From NCBI GenBank assembly GCA_030248135.1, contig JASANC010001169.1, positions 62,001 through 126,000 of the forward strand: a stretch of DNA of 64,000 nucleotides, in the 5' to 3' direction. This stretch comes from Theristus sp. LFF4_11 (Eukaryota; Nematoda; Chromadorea; Monhysterida; Xyalidae). Both the position numbers and the translations under genes were made by a program. Position 1 is the first letter of the stretch, and every line of letters begins with the position of its first letter. Positions 45,501 to 55,545 of the stretch are shown here, one piece after another. Below the pieces are notes generated by a model, which made no database searches, had not been told where the DNA came from, and saw only the letters and a list, made by a program, of their open reading frames with translations.

Positions 45501-48216
45501 TGGTTGATCTCAATAATGGGGTTTGATCGATTAACATGAGACACTGATGATGATGATGTTGTTGCAGGTGGTGGTGGTTATGGCGCACCGCAACAACAAC
45601 AACAACGCGGTGGCGACAACTGGCGACAACGCAACGGCGGCAACAATAATTACCAAGCACACGCACCACAACAGAGATACCCGCCAAGAGGGCCGCCTCA
45701 ACCGGGTGCACGCTACGATTACGCAGCAGCGCCAGAGCAAGCGGCGTATGGACGCCCGGCAGACGGCGCACACGCACCGAGGACACGCACTGACAGCCAG
45801 ATGACATCCGAGTCGCACACGGATGGTTGGCTTGGCAGAGTGGACGTTGTTGGAAATGGCGTTCGTTTGATTGACACGCTGAGGGGTCAGACAAGTGCGC
45901 AAAGGAAAACCAGTTGCCAAGCCAGCAAAAGCTGAGTGCAAACCAACAGTCATCATAGCGGATTTGTTGGTTGTGAGATTGGCTCACTGAATGGTGATTG
46001 GTCTGACCAACTCGATGCAGCCAATCGGCGTTGCCAGAATGCCCAACTTGCATATGTTTCACAATTTGACTCTATGCGCATATCCTTCTCTGTTTTGTGG
46101 CCTGGTCACGGAAAGGGATAGGCGAGTCGATGAATTGTTCATTTCAATTCAATTTTCAATTCCAATCAGGCGAGTCCCGCCAAGAGCGTCGCAAGCTCCA
46201 ATTGGCGCCGCGGTCAAAGCCGCGAGAGCCGGACGACGCGCCGGCGCCGGCGAGAAACGACAGCATCTTTGGCGGTGCAAAGCCGGTGGACACGATCGCG
46301 CGCGAGTTGGAGATTGAGCGAAAACTGCAGCAGGAAAGCGAGAAAATTCATGAACAGGTGCGTGCTGAACGATTGTTAGCACTGAATATAAGTTAAGCGA
46401 AATTCGTTATATCGAGTAGAACAGAAATATCTAGACCGCAACATAATGCCCTTTTTATAATCGATGCATAGCCGTGCGAAGGTGCGTGATAGAGAGCTTG
46501 GTGCGGTGCGGACTAGCGTGACATGGCGCTGTGCTGGTCGCCGCAAATCGATGCACACGTTCGCACGGCTATGATTCGTAATCAGTAAACGCGTAAATCA
46601 ATGGCGACTTTAAAGTTTTCACCTTGAAAAATCAAGGACGATAAGCAGGTTGTGGAAGCACAACACCACCAACAACAACAGCAGCCGTTGCGCGTTGACA
46701 CACGACGCAGACAGAGCGAACGGACGATGTCGCAGTCGAGCGGCTCGCATCAGCTGCGCAGTCCGAAGAGTCCGGCCGCGAATGGTAACTTTAGGGTCCA
46801 CTTTGCATGCGTGTTGCTCGCTTGCTCCAGCATAATCAATCCGTCTGTGACACTGACATCTGATCGCTTTTCGTCCTGATGATCCTTCTGATCGACAATG
46901 CAACCAAAGGTTTATTCAAGATTTCAAGAACTCAGAATTACGATTTTTCAGTGACAGCGGACAAAGTACGGTTGGCCCCGAACGTGCCCGCGCAGGCGCA
47001 GAACGTGCGCATACTGCAGCACCAGGACGGGGCTGAGCACAGAGACGCCACTGATACTGACGGTGGGATACGCTGTCTTTCGGGAGTGGCTGACGCTCTT
47101 CTGACGTTGTGTTTCCCGCACGTGCATGATCTCTTCCATTTAACGGTCGTGGTGTGGTGACCACGAGGCTGGAACCGTCCATCGGTAATGATAAACCGTT
47201 GGCGAATCAACAAACTAGCCCTTGAAATCGCAGGCTACGCGCACAACAACGGCGTCCAGCGTGACTCCAACGGTGCGCCGATGCATCGACAGCAGCAGCA
47301 GCAGCAGCCACCGCCGATGCGAGGCGGCATGCGTGGCGCTGGCTACCGCGATCGAGTGTTCCGATCGACGCACGGCCCCGGCGGAGGCGGAGCTCGTGGT
47401 GGTGGCGGCGCTGCTGTGGGGCGTGCTGGCGCCCAACGGGGCGTCGGCGGGACGCGCGGGGTCGCCAGGGGCGCTGGCTATGCACGGGGCGCTGCTAGAT
47501 ATCCAGGTGAGCGTCGGTTGGGGTGGGTGGTTCGGCTTTTTTTCGTATGGACAGCCGAATGTCAGGAAGTGTTCGATAATGAAAATCTAGAAGTTACAAG
47601 TTATCGACAAACACTGGTTGATTTGTGCAGCCAGCTCAATGCGACCAATTTGTCCGATTCAGATGCAAATTCTTTCATGCAAAAATTTGCAGTTTCACCG
47701 TATTTTTACGCACATTCAACTAATCTGCTGCATAAGTTGATTTTAAAATGAACCCGGGATTGTTTGTGTTTGAGGTGGCGCAACGAACCGCGCCGGCGGC
47801 GACGCGTCTGTGGGCCACCACGGGCACGGCCAACAGCAGCAGCAGCCACGTCGCGACCATCGGCCGCCGCGGATGCAGCCGCAGCAAATGAGCGACAAAG
47901 AGTTTGAGTTGGCACAACAGCAGGCCGAGTCGGAGGAGGCGGCGCATGAACGCGCGCAGGACGCGGTAGGCGTCTGGTTTTGGTACATTTCCCAATGTCA
48001 ACGTGACGGCTGAGAAAAATTCTGTGTGGCCCGCTAGAATTTGGGCGGAATTGCAAACCTCCAACAGTCGATTGAAACGTTGAAAGTAGCTTTCAGGCAT
48101 CGGACGAGCCAGTGGCGATTGTGCAAAGCGTCGAGGACGCTGGTCCCGTCGACTTCACGAACACTAACAGGTTCGGCAATCTGTTGTTGGAGGACGAAGA
48201 AGCGTCAGTGGACTAA
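42598..48216 (+). CDS. Translation initiation factor eIF4B
   Basis: Fourteen in-phase exons: 42598-42613, 42678-42808, 43356-43535, 43693-43812, 44300-44525, 44884-45092, 45171-45261, 45568-45825, 46170-46357, 46649-46784, 46952-47062, 47234-47506, 47775-47965 and 48097-48216 (TAA); about 749 residues. eIF4B stimulates eIF4A helicase during mRNA recruitment. The N-terminus MAASGGKKGKFKGKTLDVNEFL is the eIF4B-type basic start. The RRM has AHIGNIPWDADEDMVLTHF and RAVIRFLTRDGLVEAL. Exons 5-8 form a long Gly/Gln/Tyr/Asn-rich low-complexity region. Exon 9 has the diagnostic SIFGGAKPVDTIARELEIE...LQQE helix. Exons 12-13 are RGG/Gly-rich and the tail is acidic. Introns carry at least four different MITEs. 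Confidence 0.93.
42930..43135. repeat. Family B repeat, inverted copy
   Basis: Reverse orientation relative to the copy at 7465. It shows GGAAACCAGTTTCAATCTTT, GCATGAAACTGTTTACC and GCGCATTGAGTCTC. In eIF4B intron 2. Confidence 0.7.
44660..44830. mobile_element. Family A MITE, copy 6
   Basis: CAGTCGAACTCTAAC at the left, arms GCATGCTTTCTGTGCG and ACAGAAAGCATGCAT, and TTTAGAGTT...GACTG at the right. In eIF4B intron 5. Confidence 0.8.
45371..45489. mobile_element. TTAA-flanked palindromic MITE (piggyBac-like)
   Basis: TTAA at 45367-45370 and 45490-45493 flank inverted ends GGGCCGTTCATACCTGACG and CGTCAGGTATGAACGGGCC. TTAA duplication is the hallmark of piggyBac-type insertion. An internal partial arm (ACGTCAGGTATGAACGG at about 45400-45416) makes it a nested palindrome. 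In eIF4B intron 7. Confidence 0.7.
46468..46573. mobile_element. Palindromic MITE in eIF4B intron 9
   Basis: Inverted ends CATAGCCGTGCGAAGGTG and CACGTTCGCACGGCTATG surround about 70 bases. Unrelated in sequence to the other families. Confidence 0.65.
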
Positions 48217-48220
48217 TAAA
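48215..48220 (+). promoter_or_regulatory. Poly(A) signal AATAAA overlapping the eIF4B stop
   Basis: The eIF4B stop TAA is followed directly so that the string reads GACTAATAAACA. The hexamer overlaps the stop codon, implying an extremely short 3' UTR if used; other AATAAA-like words lie further downstream. Confidence 0.4.
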
Positions 48221-48229
48221 CAATGAATG

Positions 48230-51200
48230 CAGTATGAAACGTCGTTCTCGTGTCTCTCGTTCAGTCGCTCCTCCATCCTCCATTCATTCTCTCTCTCGTT
48301 TTCTGTTCTTGTGCGCTTGTGCATTTTGTCCTCCGTTTTCCACCCACATTTCTACCGCCAACTTTGCTCCATTTCGAATGCAGCAGGCGTTAATGTTCAA
48401 TGTTGAAATGATTGGAAAAGTTTACGCCCAAATGCGACATTTGAGTGGCTGAAATTGAGACGCTCTGCAGCTAAACGCATTTCGTCGAAACCTGTGTGTG
48501 TAGCGAGTGGTGGTAACATCAACTTCTGCCATTCATGTCAAATGAATTATCGTAGGGAAACGTGTTTTGGCATTATTTTCTTGCTGTTGTCCTAATAATA
48601 CTGTAATTTTACATTTGGGCATTTTGTGATTTCCCTTCTGCTGGCGGTTCACCTGCCTATAAATACAGTTTCTTTGCAAAACTAAATTTCGTTTTTATTG
48701 TGTTGCACCAACACTTTTTGTTACTATTTGTTGTTGGTTGGTTGGTTTGTTTTTCATTTTCGCAGTTGTTGAGTTTTGGCTACCTTCCTCCTCGTCAACG
48801 GTTATCTCTCTACGTTGTTTTGTTGTTTGTTTCAGCGCCATTTGTAATTTTCTGGCACAATATGATTATGAGTTGGCGTCTTTGTTCAAACAGGTTTAGG
48901 TTTAAAGAAGTTTGTTGAACGTCACAGTGTACTTACATACAGTCGAACTCTTATAGGGAATCAGCTGATTGGTTGGTGGTCACGTGATGCGTGCTTTTTG
49001 TGCAGGCATTGCTGTTGACCGCCGTCTGTCGGAGTCGGTCGTTCTGTATCGAAAGCATGCATCACGTGACCATCAGCCAATCAGCGTATTCCCTGTAATT
49101 TAGAGGTCGACTTACTTGAGAACGCTTTCACCTTGCCGGTGGCGTACGTGGTGTGACACAAATTGAAACGTTCTTTTCACGGTTGCTGTTTTTGTTTGTT
49201 TGGTTTGGAATTTTATCATGTGAAGATTAGCTGCTGTTTGTTTGTTTTTTGTGTGTCGTCGATACGACGGTTTGTTGTCATTATTGAACATGTGTGCATC
49301 TCTGAGTGGTCATTTAGTGTCTTTTGAATAGAATTTTATACAGTTTACTGCGGTCAAACAAACCATGCTAGATTGCTATGTGCGCAACAAAAATTCGGTA
49401 TACTAGATCAGATGGTAAAGGGTAGTGACGTTCTTGAGTACCAATATCGTCGTCAGTTGCTTTTCGCCGTTAAATTTGTTCCAAAAGTTCTATATAGTGT
49501 GCCCAATATATATCTATGTGCAAAGAATGTTCGTTTCTTTTCTTGATGCCAACAGCAAAATCGCAAATGAAGCAACACTGCAGTCGAACTGTAAATCATC
49601 GGCAATCAGCTTATTCACTGCTTTGGGAGTCAACGGGTTATGATTCAAATGTCAGAATGCACAAATGCCGGACGTTTTACAGTTTGGCTGGAGCAAATTA
49701 TAAAAAGGATGGTGATTTGTGCGAGTGAAGCTCACGTGAAAGGTCATTGAGACATTGCTACGAAACTGTGTTGCACGTGGTTGCTGGTCATTGTCAGCCG
49801 TCTGTGTTCATTGGTCGGTTTTGTTAGCGATGATTGCAAGTGGCATTGCCACGGTTGTTCTCACCCCCCCCCCTCCCCGAATCGTCTATTATTCTTCACG
49901 ATGAACGTTCTGTGTTTTTGAAATGTGTGTTGCTTTTCATTTTCCTTCGTTGTTGTGTGTGTTATTGAATCATAATTTGTCTGGTGCCCGCGTAATGATG
50001 TCATTGCTTTCCAGACAGCTTGTGATTTCCACTCTCGCCACTGATTGTTTTGCTGCTCCTGCGTGTATTGGAGTGACTGGACTTTTTTTGTCCACTGTAC
50101 TTTGTTATAAAGCGTTAGGTGATCTTGATTTGTTTCGGATCTTTGACTTTATCTACTCATTGAATTCGATTTGCTGTATTTTGTTCGTTGATTGACGAAA
50201 GTGCATATTGAAGAAAGAATACTTTTATACAGCGTTGTTGGTTTTGGTTGGGAAGAAGTTTATGTCAAAATGTTTGTTTTTTGGAGAATTTTGTTTCTGT
50301 ATGGATTTATTTTTATGTCTGGAATTCTTTTTCAGGTCACTTTTGATTGCTCTGTTTCACGTTTTTAACTCCTGCATTCATTTGTTTTTCAGCAATGCTG
50401 CACACAAATTATTGCATGTTTTTTTAACTGCATGAAACTTGTACACCTTCGCGTTGTCTTGAATTCATACAACCAATAATGGGAAAATAACGTTTTGATT
50501 CCTGTTCACTCCCAATTTTCATTGTCGTTGCATTGAAAAACCTGCGTCATTGCTTGCGCTGTTTTGTATTACCATTCAGAAGACATGGTTTTGTATTTTT
50601 ATCGTTTTTTACCCCGCCATCGTTGGTTTTGTTGTCATTGAAATCAATTCTTCGTGGTTCCGCTTTGAGGTACGAAAAGTCAACATCATGATGTGCAACA
50701 CGGGGCTGTCGGTAATAGAAACGTGATGCGTCCTGTTTGGTTTTCGTACCTGAAAAGCTTTTTTCTGTTTTTGCAATTTCCACCAGTGATTTCCACTGTT
50801 CTGTAATATTGTAAAGTGAAATCAAAACCACAACGTTCACCAAGAATTACCATTTTGTGGTCCCATTTGCTCTGTGACCGATATACTTGTGCGAGTGCCG
50901 GGCGAAAATAATAAAAACGACAAAAATTAGTTAATTTGGGTCACGTTTTGCATAAGCTCACGCTTCCGATAATTCTGAATCCTTGCAGTATTTTTTTCAA
51001 GATCTTGCAGTAATTGCTGAGAACCCATTCACTGGTGTGGTTACCCAAGGTGCGTGCGTCACAATTTTTATCTCCTTTCACCTACGCGTAACACACACCA
51101 CGTAAATGACTTACTGTGGGCTGCGACGCGTTTACATCGTAAACAGTGTTCGTAACGTGAGAATCAGGAAACTTCTGGAAATAAGAAAATCAACAGAACA

Positions 51201-51250
51201 GCTCTACTGCCGCCAGTGTAGCTCTCTACTCTAATAACTACACTGGTTTT
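48230..51250. other. Gene-free, T-rich interval
   Basis: Mostly T-rich plus-strand sequence without a supported exon. A minus-strand frame at 50747-50547 (RFYYRQPRVAHHDVDFSYLK and onwards) has some protein character but no recognised family or splice partners. A family A MITE lies at 48938-49120 and a solo arm at about 49580-49612. Confidence 0.4.
48938..49120. mobile_element. Family A MITE, copy 7
   Basis: Flanked by TA on both sides (CATA|CAGTCGAACTC ... GAGGTCGACT|TA). Arms GTGCTTTTTGTGCA and GAAAGCATGCATCACGTGACC. The TA flanks support a Tc1/mariner/pogo-type origin. Confidence 0.8.
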
Positions 51251-51254
51251 CAAC

Positions 51255-51475
51255 TAAAAGCTTTCGGATTCGCTGCCCTGCGGGGATATAGCGACCCAGG
51301 CCACCGAAACCGAAATCGGGCTAAGATCACTGGTGCCCCCAGGACAGAGCGGGGCTTAGAGGCTGTCCCCCTCACGTGGCGAGGGTATTGGTTCCACGGG
51401 ATGGTGAGCCGTCCGTTCCCCAATCCCACCGGAGTTTGGTACCTTCGGGTTTCCGGAATCGGTGGGGGGCGTGCT
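51255..51475. repeat. Dispersed repeat, family D, copy 2
   Basis: Contains CCGGAGTTTGGTACC and GGGTTTCCGGAATCGG, matching the reverse complement of 31310-31345. The rest is G+C-rich (GGCTTAGAGGCTGTCCCCCT). It lies just beyond the C-terminal side of the LTR integrase remnant. Confidence 0.55.
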
Positions 51476-51599
51476 TCAAATATTAAAAAAAAAGAATAAG
51501 CATTCAAAATTCGCACCCAATTCGTCTTTTCCCCCGTTTCACGAAGATCGGCGTCTATGCACAATCACGTTACCTGATTCCAAACGAATATTCGTGGAC

Positions 51600-51978
51600 G
51601 ACGGTTTCAACGGTTCAATAACGGTCTCTTTCAATGGATGCGTAGGGTGCACCTTGCTATTCCTCGAATGTTGCATCTTTCATCCAGTTCAACACTGTAC
51701 TCATCCGCTGTGCGGTTGTACCACTGTCGATTCACCGACTCTTGCTGGCTTTTTTCATGGTCCGACGGTTCACTTTATCGTAGAATTCTTTCAATTGGGA
51801 GGTCAATTCGAACTCTGTCGGAGCATTACTGAACTTAGCACCCGTCTGCACTTCATGTGGCGAAACACCCAAAGTACCATGAATAGTCTGGTTCTGCGCG
51901 GACACAGCAGATTGCAGCTGCCACGACCATTGTTCTGGCTTTTTGTCATTCTGCAGCAGGTGACGACACAACGTAACC
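51600..51978 (-). pseudogene. LTR-retrotransposon integrase remnant, C-terminal part
   Basis: The minus strand reads a retroviral-type integrase core end: a TLCRHL...WSWQLQSAV helix region, then IHGTLGVSPHEVQTG (the conserved LG-SP-E--G box), then the basic tail. A frameshift near 51735 precedes a VNRQWYNR-like stretch and later stops. It is broken and non-functional. The LINE at 51979-55466 interrupts it; the frame continues at 55480 beyond the LINE with a VER-type motif, in register once one target-site copy is discounted. Confidence 0.8.
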
Positions 51979-51985
51979 GGTTCCG

Positions 51986-52459
51986 ATGTTGGCGCTTCCT
52001 CGAAGTGGAACCGGCGACCTCGGTCGCAAACGCCAACGACACGGCTTCGCCCATCCGTGCTGCTGCGGGTTTTCATCGAGGCGCAACCAGAGACCGCCGC
52101 CCTGGCTGCGCCGTAAATTGCTATTGTGCGGCGACGTCGAATTGAATCCAGGACCACGACAATATCAGTGCCCGAACTGCAACGACTGCGTCAGACGCCA
52201 CGAATGGTCATTCCAATGCGGCCAGTGTGGTGAGTGGGTGCACAGACGATGCTCCGGCGGAGTGACACAGAGCTCGTACGACCGTCAATTATTCCGCTGC
52301 AAAGGGTGCAACACGGCCAGGCCACCCAACACACGAACACTATTTACACCGGCAACATCCGACTGCGACAACATCCACTCACGACCGTCAGACACGTGCG
52401 CTGAGACTAATGCAACTGAACATCAACGGTCTACGCGCGAAACTGCCCGAGTTGCTTGA
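51986..52459 (+). CDS. LINE ORF1: 2A motif plus PHD-like finger
   Basis: 157 residues starting 7 bases from the element's 5' end. Residues 1-40 are Arg/Pro/Cys-rich. Residues about 43-57 form LRRKLLLCGDVELNPGP, ending in the exact 2A/StopGo consensus D-V-E-x-N-P-G-P; in known 2A peptides the ribosome skips the Gly-Pro bond. A PHD/RING-like zinc finger follows (CPNCNDC...FQCGQCGEWVHRRC...FRCKGC). The remainder is Thr/Ser-rich. In this family ORF1 serves RNA binding and RNP assembly. Other APE-type LINEs (for example from sea urchin) are reported to carry N-terminal 2A in ORF1; PHD fingers are known in CR1/L2-type ORF1s. Activity here is inferred from the motif only. Confidence 0.9.
   Translation: MLALPRSGTGDLGRKRQRHGFAHPCCCGFSSRRNQRPPPWLRRKLLLCGDVELNPGPRQYQCPNCNDCVRRHEWSFQCGQCGEWVHRRCSGGVTQSSYDRQLFRCKGCNTARPPNTRTLFTPATSDCDNIHSRPSDTCAETNATEHQRSTRETARVA
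52130..52156 (+). other. 2A-like StopGo motif GDVELNPGP
   Basis: Nine codons GGC-GAC-GTC-GAA-TTG-AAT-CCA-GGA-CCA encode GDVELNPGP, preceded by a hydrophobic LLLC. All invariant 2A positions are present. Predicted break between residues 56 and 57 of ORF1. Confidence 0.93.
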
Positions 52460-55436
52460 CTTTCTCCGGCGTCATCGAATTGATGTCGCCGCGGTGCAGG
52501 AGACGAAACTCGACCAGTCCGTCGTTAAACTGTCAACACCAGGCTTCACGACTGTGCGCAAGGACCGAAACCGAAACGGCGGTGGCGTCGCATTCCTGAT
52601 TTCTGATTCGGTCGTCTACTCCAACGAGACGGTCCCCGCAGACATCGGAGACGAAGTCGAAGCAGTTAGCGTGTGCGTGGCTGGCTACAAACTGGTGAAC
52701 GTTTACGTTCCACCGGTGAGTAGTTGCGCTGATCGCCGCTCGCTGCATCTGCAGCCACTGCTCACCGACGACGTCTTTGTGCTCGGGGACGTCAACGCGC
52801 ATCATCGCGACTGGGACGCTGCAGGCCGGCCCGACCAGAGGGGTGACGAACTTGCCGGACAAATAGCCGCGTCAAATCTAGTCATACTCAACGACGGCGC
52901 CCCGACACGTCTAGCAGGCAGCGCATCATCGGCCCCGGACATCACGTTGGCTCCAGTGTCAGCTGCAGTGCGGTGTACTTGGAAGGTGCTCGCCGAGCTG
53001 AGCTCCGACCACCTTCCAGTGGTCGTTGAGATCGCCGGCGCTGCTCCCAGGACACTGAGCACTCCGCGGCGCACGTACACCAACTTCCGGAAGGCCGACT
53101 GGGAGGCATTTAGAACTTGCGTCGATGCACACCTGTCGAAGGCACGCGAACCGACATCCGTCTACGAAGCAGAAGCTATATTTCGGTCGGCCATCCTGAC
53201 TGGGTCGAAGCGACACATTCCAGCGGGTCACGTCAAAGACTTTGTCCCGAGCTTCCCCAGGGAGGCTCGTGACCTTCAGCGACGACGCGACGAGCTCAGA
53301 CGACAGGACCCCGCACAGACTGAACAGTTGGCCGAATTGAACAACCGCATCGCAACGTGCATCCGTGACGAACGTGCCCGCAAATGGCGGGAATTTGCGT
53401 CGACGATTGATCATCGAACACCAGAAACAAGACTTTGGCGCACGCTCAAGAAAATCGACGGCCGCAAAGCACAAGCACCAGCCAACGCATCAATACTATT
53501 CGGAGCCCAGCAGAAAAGCGACCCGCGTCAGATAGTGACGGCATTCAACCGTCAATTCATCCCTGCGGGCAGCGGCAGCGACAGACGCACGCGAGTTGTC
53601 GTCCGAGCTATTAAACGTCGACAGCGCGACATCCGTTTGTTCTTCGGAACAGATGTGGTCGCGAAGAAGTGCCAATCTATTTCCAACAACACGGCGCAAG
53701 GTCCTGACGGCATCTGCAATCGCCATTTGAAACACCTGGGTCCAACGGCGCATCGATGGCTGGCCAACATGTTCGCGAGGTCAATAAATGAATGCAAAAT
53801 TCCGGCGATCTGGAAGCGAGCCAATGTGATTCCGCTCCTGAAGCCAGGAAAACCGCCAGAACTGAGCAACAGCTACCGCCCGGTGTCACTGCTCTCGCCC
53901 GTCGCCAAACTGTTGGAACGCTTGTTGCTGGACCCGCTGTCACAGTACCTGCTGCCGCAGCTACGACAGCACCAGCACGGCTTCCGCAAAGGACGATCTA
54001 CAATCTCAGCTCTCCTCAAGGTGTCGACATCGGTGGCGACCGGCTTCAACAGACCGAAACCTGCGGACCGCACGGCGCTTGTCTGCGTAGACCTGTCGAG
54101 GGCCTTCGACACGGTGGACCACCGACTCCTGCTCAAGCAACTCTCGACGACTGATCTACCCGGCACCCTACTACGATGGCTATCGGCGTACTTACGAGGT
54201 CGAGAAGCGTGCTGCACATTCAGAGGAGCAACGTCACCACACCGCCACATAAAAATGGGCGTGCCGCAAGGCTCGGTGCTATCGCCGCTTCTGTTCAACG
54301 TGTACGTCGCAGACATTCCTGAGCCGCCACAAGAGGTCAACGTCGTCTCCTACGCCGACGACTTCACGCTGACGGCCAGCAGCCCCCGATACACGGAGGC
54401 AGCTGCGGTGCTGACTGAATACCTGAATAAACTCTGCGCGTTCTTCGAACGTAAACGCCTGACAGTCAACGTCAACAAAACGACGGCGTCGCTATTCACG
54501 CCCGACAACCGAGAGCACAGGGCCGACCCCAACGTGCGCATCGCCAACGCCAGGCTGCCGACAGAACTGACACCGAAGATTCTCGGCGTCACATTCGATC
54601 CAAAACTGTCATTCATGCAACACTGCAATGCTACCGCGTCCAAGGCATCCAGACGAGTCCGCACACTCAAGGCGCTCAGCGGCACTAGCTGGGGCGCCAC
54701 AAAAGAGACACTGCTGACGGTGCACCGCGCGACAGTCAAGAGCGTCATCAACTACGCTGCCCCGGTCTGGGCGCCCAACGCAGCCGCCACGAACATTGAA
54801 AAACTGCAGCGGGTGCAGAATGCAGCGCTCCGCGTCGCCGCGGGTTGCCACACTGCCGCGCCTGTCCATCACCTGCATACGGAGTGCGCCGAGCTGCCGG
54901 TGGAGGAACACCTCCGCATGCTCTGCGTACAACATCTCGCGAGCGCGCGCTACGATGACGCACATCCGTATCATCGCGAGGCGTCCGTCTCCACGCGACA
55001 CAGAGCCATGAAACACACGCTGGCGTCAAGGTTCGATCACGAGGCCGCCCAGGCGATCAACGTCCAGCACTCGACGCGCCAACAGCTCCTGAACTTTGTC
55101 CACAGCGTGTCTGTCGCGGACGTCATTGCACGGTGTCCGGCGAACCCTGTGCTCAACGCGCCAGCGCCACCCATCTCATTGACTGAGCGCCAACTGCCAC
55201 GCTACACGAGGCGTCGATTGGCACAACTGCGGTCGGGCTACTGTTCGATGTTGGCGTCATACCAGCACAAGATAGACAGCCGATGTCCAGCGCGATGCCC
55301 ACTCTGCAACGACGCTGACGAAGACGTTCGCCACATCTTCACGTGTCCTGTTCGAGCGCTCGACGTCGTCGCGCGAGACCTGTGGGACCGGCCGGCACAG
55401 GTCGCGAAGGCACTGCGTCTGCCGACGGAACAATAA
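52410..55436 (+). CDS. LINE ORF2: AP endonuclease and reverse transcriptase
   Basis: 1,008 residues from the first Met; the frame is open further upstream and overlaps the end of ORF1 by 50 bases (+1 frame), so reinitiation or another coupling is likely. The N-terminal AP-like endonuclease shows LNINGLRAKL, VQETKL, GDVNAHHRDWD and SSDHLPV. The reverse transcriptase shows SYRPVSLLSPVAKLLERLL, HGFRKGRST, CVDLSRAFDTVDH, GVPQGSVLSPLLFNVY and SYADDF (catalytic Asp pair at residues 650-651). A C-terminal zinc-knuckle-like CPLC...H...C lies near residue 970. No RNase H domain. This layout fits the CR1/Jockey side of APE-type LINEs. The enzyme nicks target DNA and copies its RNA in place. Confidence 0.96.
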   Translation: MQLNINGLRAKLPELLDFLRRHRIDVAAVQETKLDQSVVKLSTPGFTTVRKDRNRNGGGVAFLISDSVVYSNETVPADIGDEVEAVSVCVAGYKLVNVYVPPVSSCADRRSLHLQPLLTDDVFVLGDVNAHHRDWDAAGRPDQRGDELAGQIAASNLVILNDGAPTRLAGSASSAPDITLAPVSAAVRCTWKVLAELSSDHLPVVVEIAGAAPRTLSTPRRTYTNFRKADWEAFRTCVDAHLSKAREPTSVYEAEAIFRSAILTGSKRHIPAGHVKDFVPSFPREARDLQRRRDELRRQDPAQTEQLAELNNRIATCIRDERARKWREFASTIDHRTPETRLWRTLKKIDGRKAQAPANASILFGAQQKSDPRQIVTAFNRQFIPAGSGSDRRTRVVVRAIKRRQRDIRLFFGTDVVAKKCQSISNNTAQGPDGICNRHLKHLGPTAHRWLANMFARSINECKIPAIWKRANVIPLLKPGKPPELSNSYRPVSLLSPVAKLLERLLLDPLSQYLLPQLRQHQHGFRKGRSTISALLKVSTSVATGFNRPKPADRTALVCVDLSRAFDTVDHRLLLKQLSTTDLPGTLLRWLSAYLRGREACCTFRGATSPHRHIKMGVPQGSVLSPLLFNVYVADIPEPPQEVNVVSYADDFTLTASSPRYTEAAAVLTEYLNKLCAFFERKRLTVNVNKTTASLFTPDNREHRADPNVRIANARLPTELTPKILGVTFDPKLSFMQHCNATASKASRRVRTLKALSGTSWGATKETLLTVHRATVKSVINYAAPVWAPNAAATNIEKLQRVQNAALRVAAGCHTAAPVHHLHTECAELPVEEHLRMLCVQHLASARYDDAHPYHREASVSTRHRAMKHTLASRFDHEAAQAINVQHSTRQQLLNFVHSVSVADVIARCPANPVLNAPAPPISLTERQLPRYTRRRLAQLRSGYCSMLASYQHKIDSRCPARCPLCNDADEDVRHIFTCPVRALDVVARDLWDRPAQVAKALRLPTEQ

Positions 55437-55479
55437 TCAGCAGCAGCACGGCAACAAACAACAACAACACAACGTAACC

Positions 55480-55545
55480 TGCAGAGTATTCATCGCACGT
55501 TCAACTGGACTAGGAATTCAGTAAGCAACAGAATAAACAATCAAA
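55480..55545 (-). pseudogene. LTR-retrotransposon integrase remnant, upstream part
   Basis: The minus strand carries a short stretch with the VER motif typical just before the last integrase helix. It abuts the LINE's right target-site copy and continues the frame found at 51978. Stops occur within about 50 bases upstream, so little of the element survives. Confidence 0.65.

Larger units (their letters stand above)
51979..55466 (+). mobile_element. Full-length non-LTR retrotransposon (CR1/Jockey-like) with 2A motif
   Basis: A 3,488-bp element between perfect 13-bp direct repeats ACACAACGTAACC (51966-51978 and 55467-55479). It has ORF1 (51986-52459), overlapping ORF2 (52410-55436) and a 30-base 3' tail ending GCAACAAACAACAACAAC. 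The 5' UTR is only 7 bases. Both ORFs are intact, so the copy may be active. A truncated relative lies at 26783-27446 and a SINE with the same tail at 19755-20098. Confidence 0.96.
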
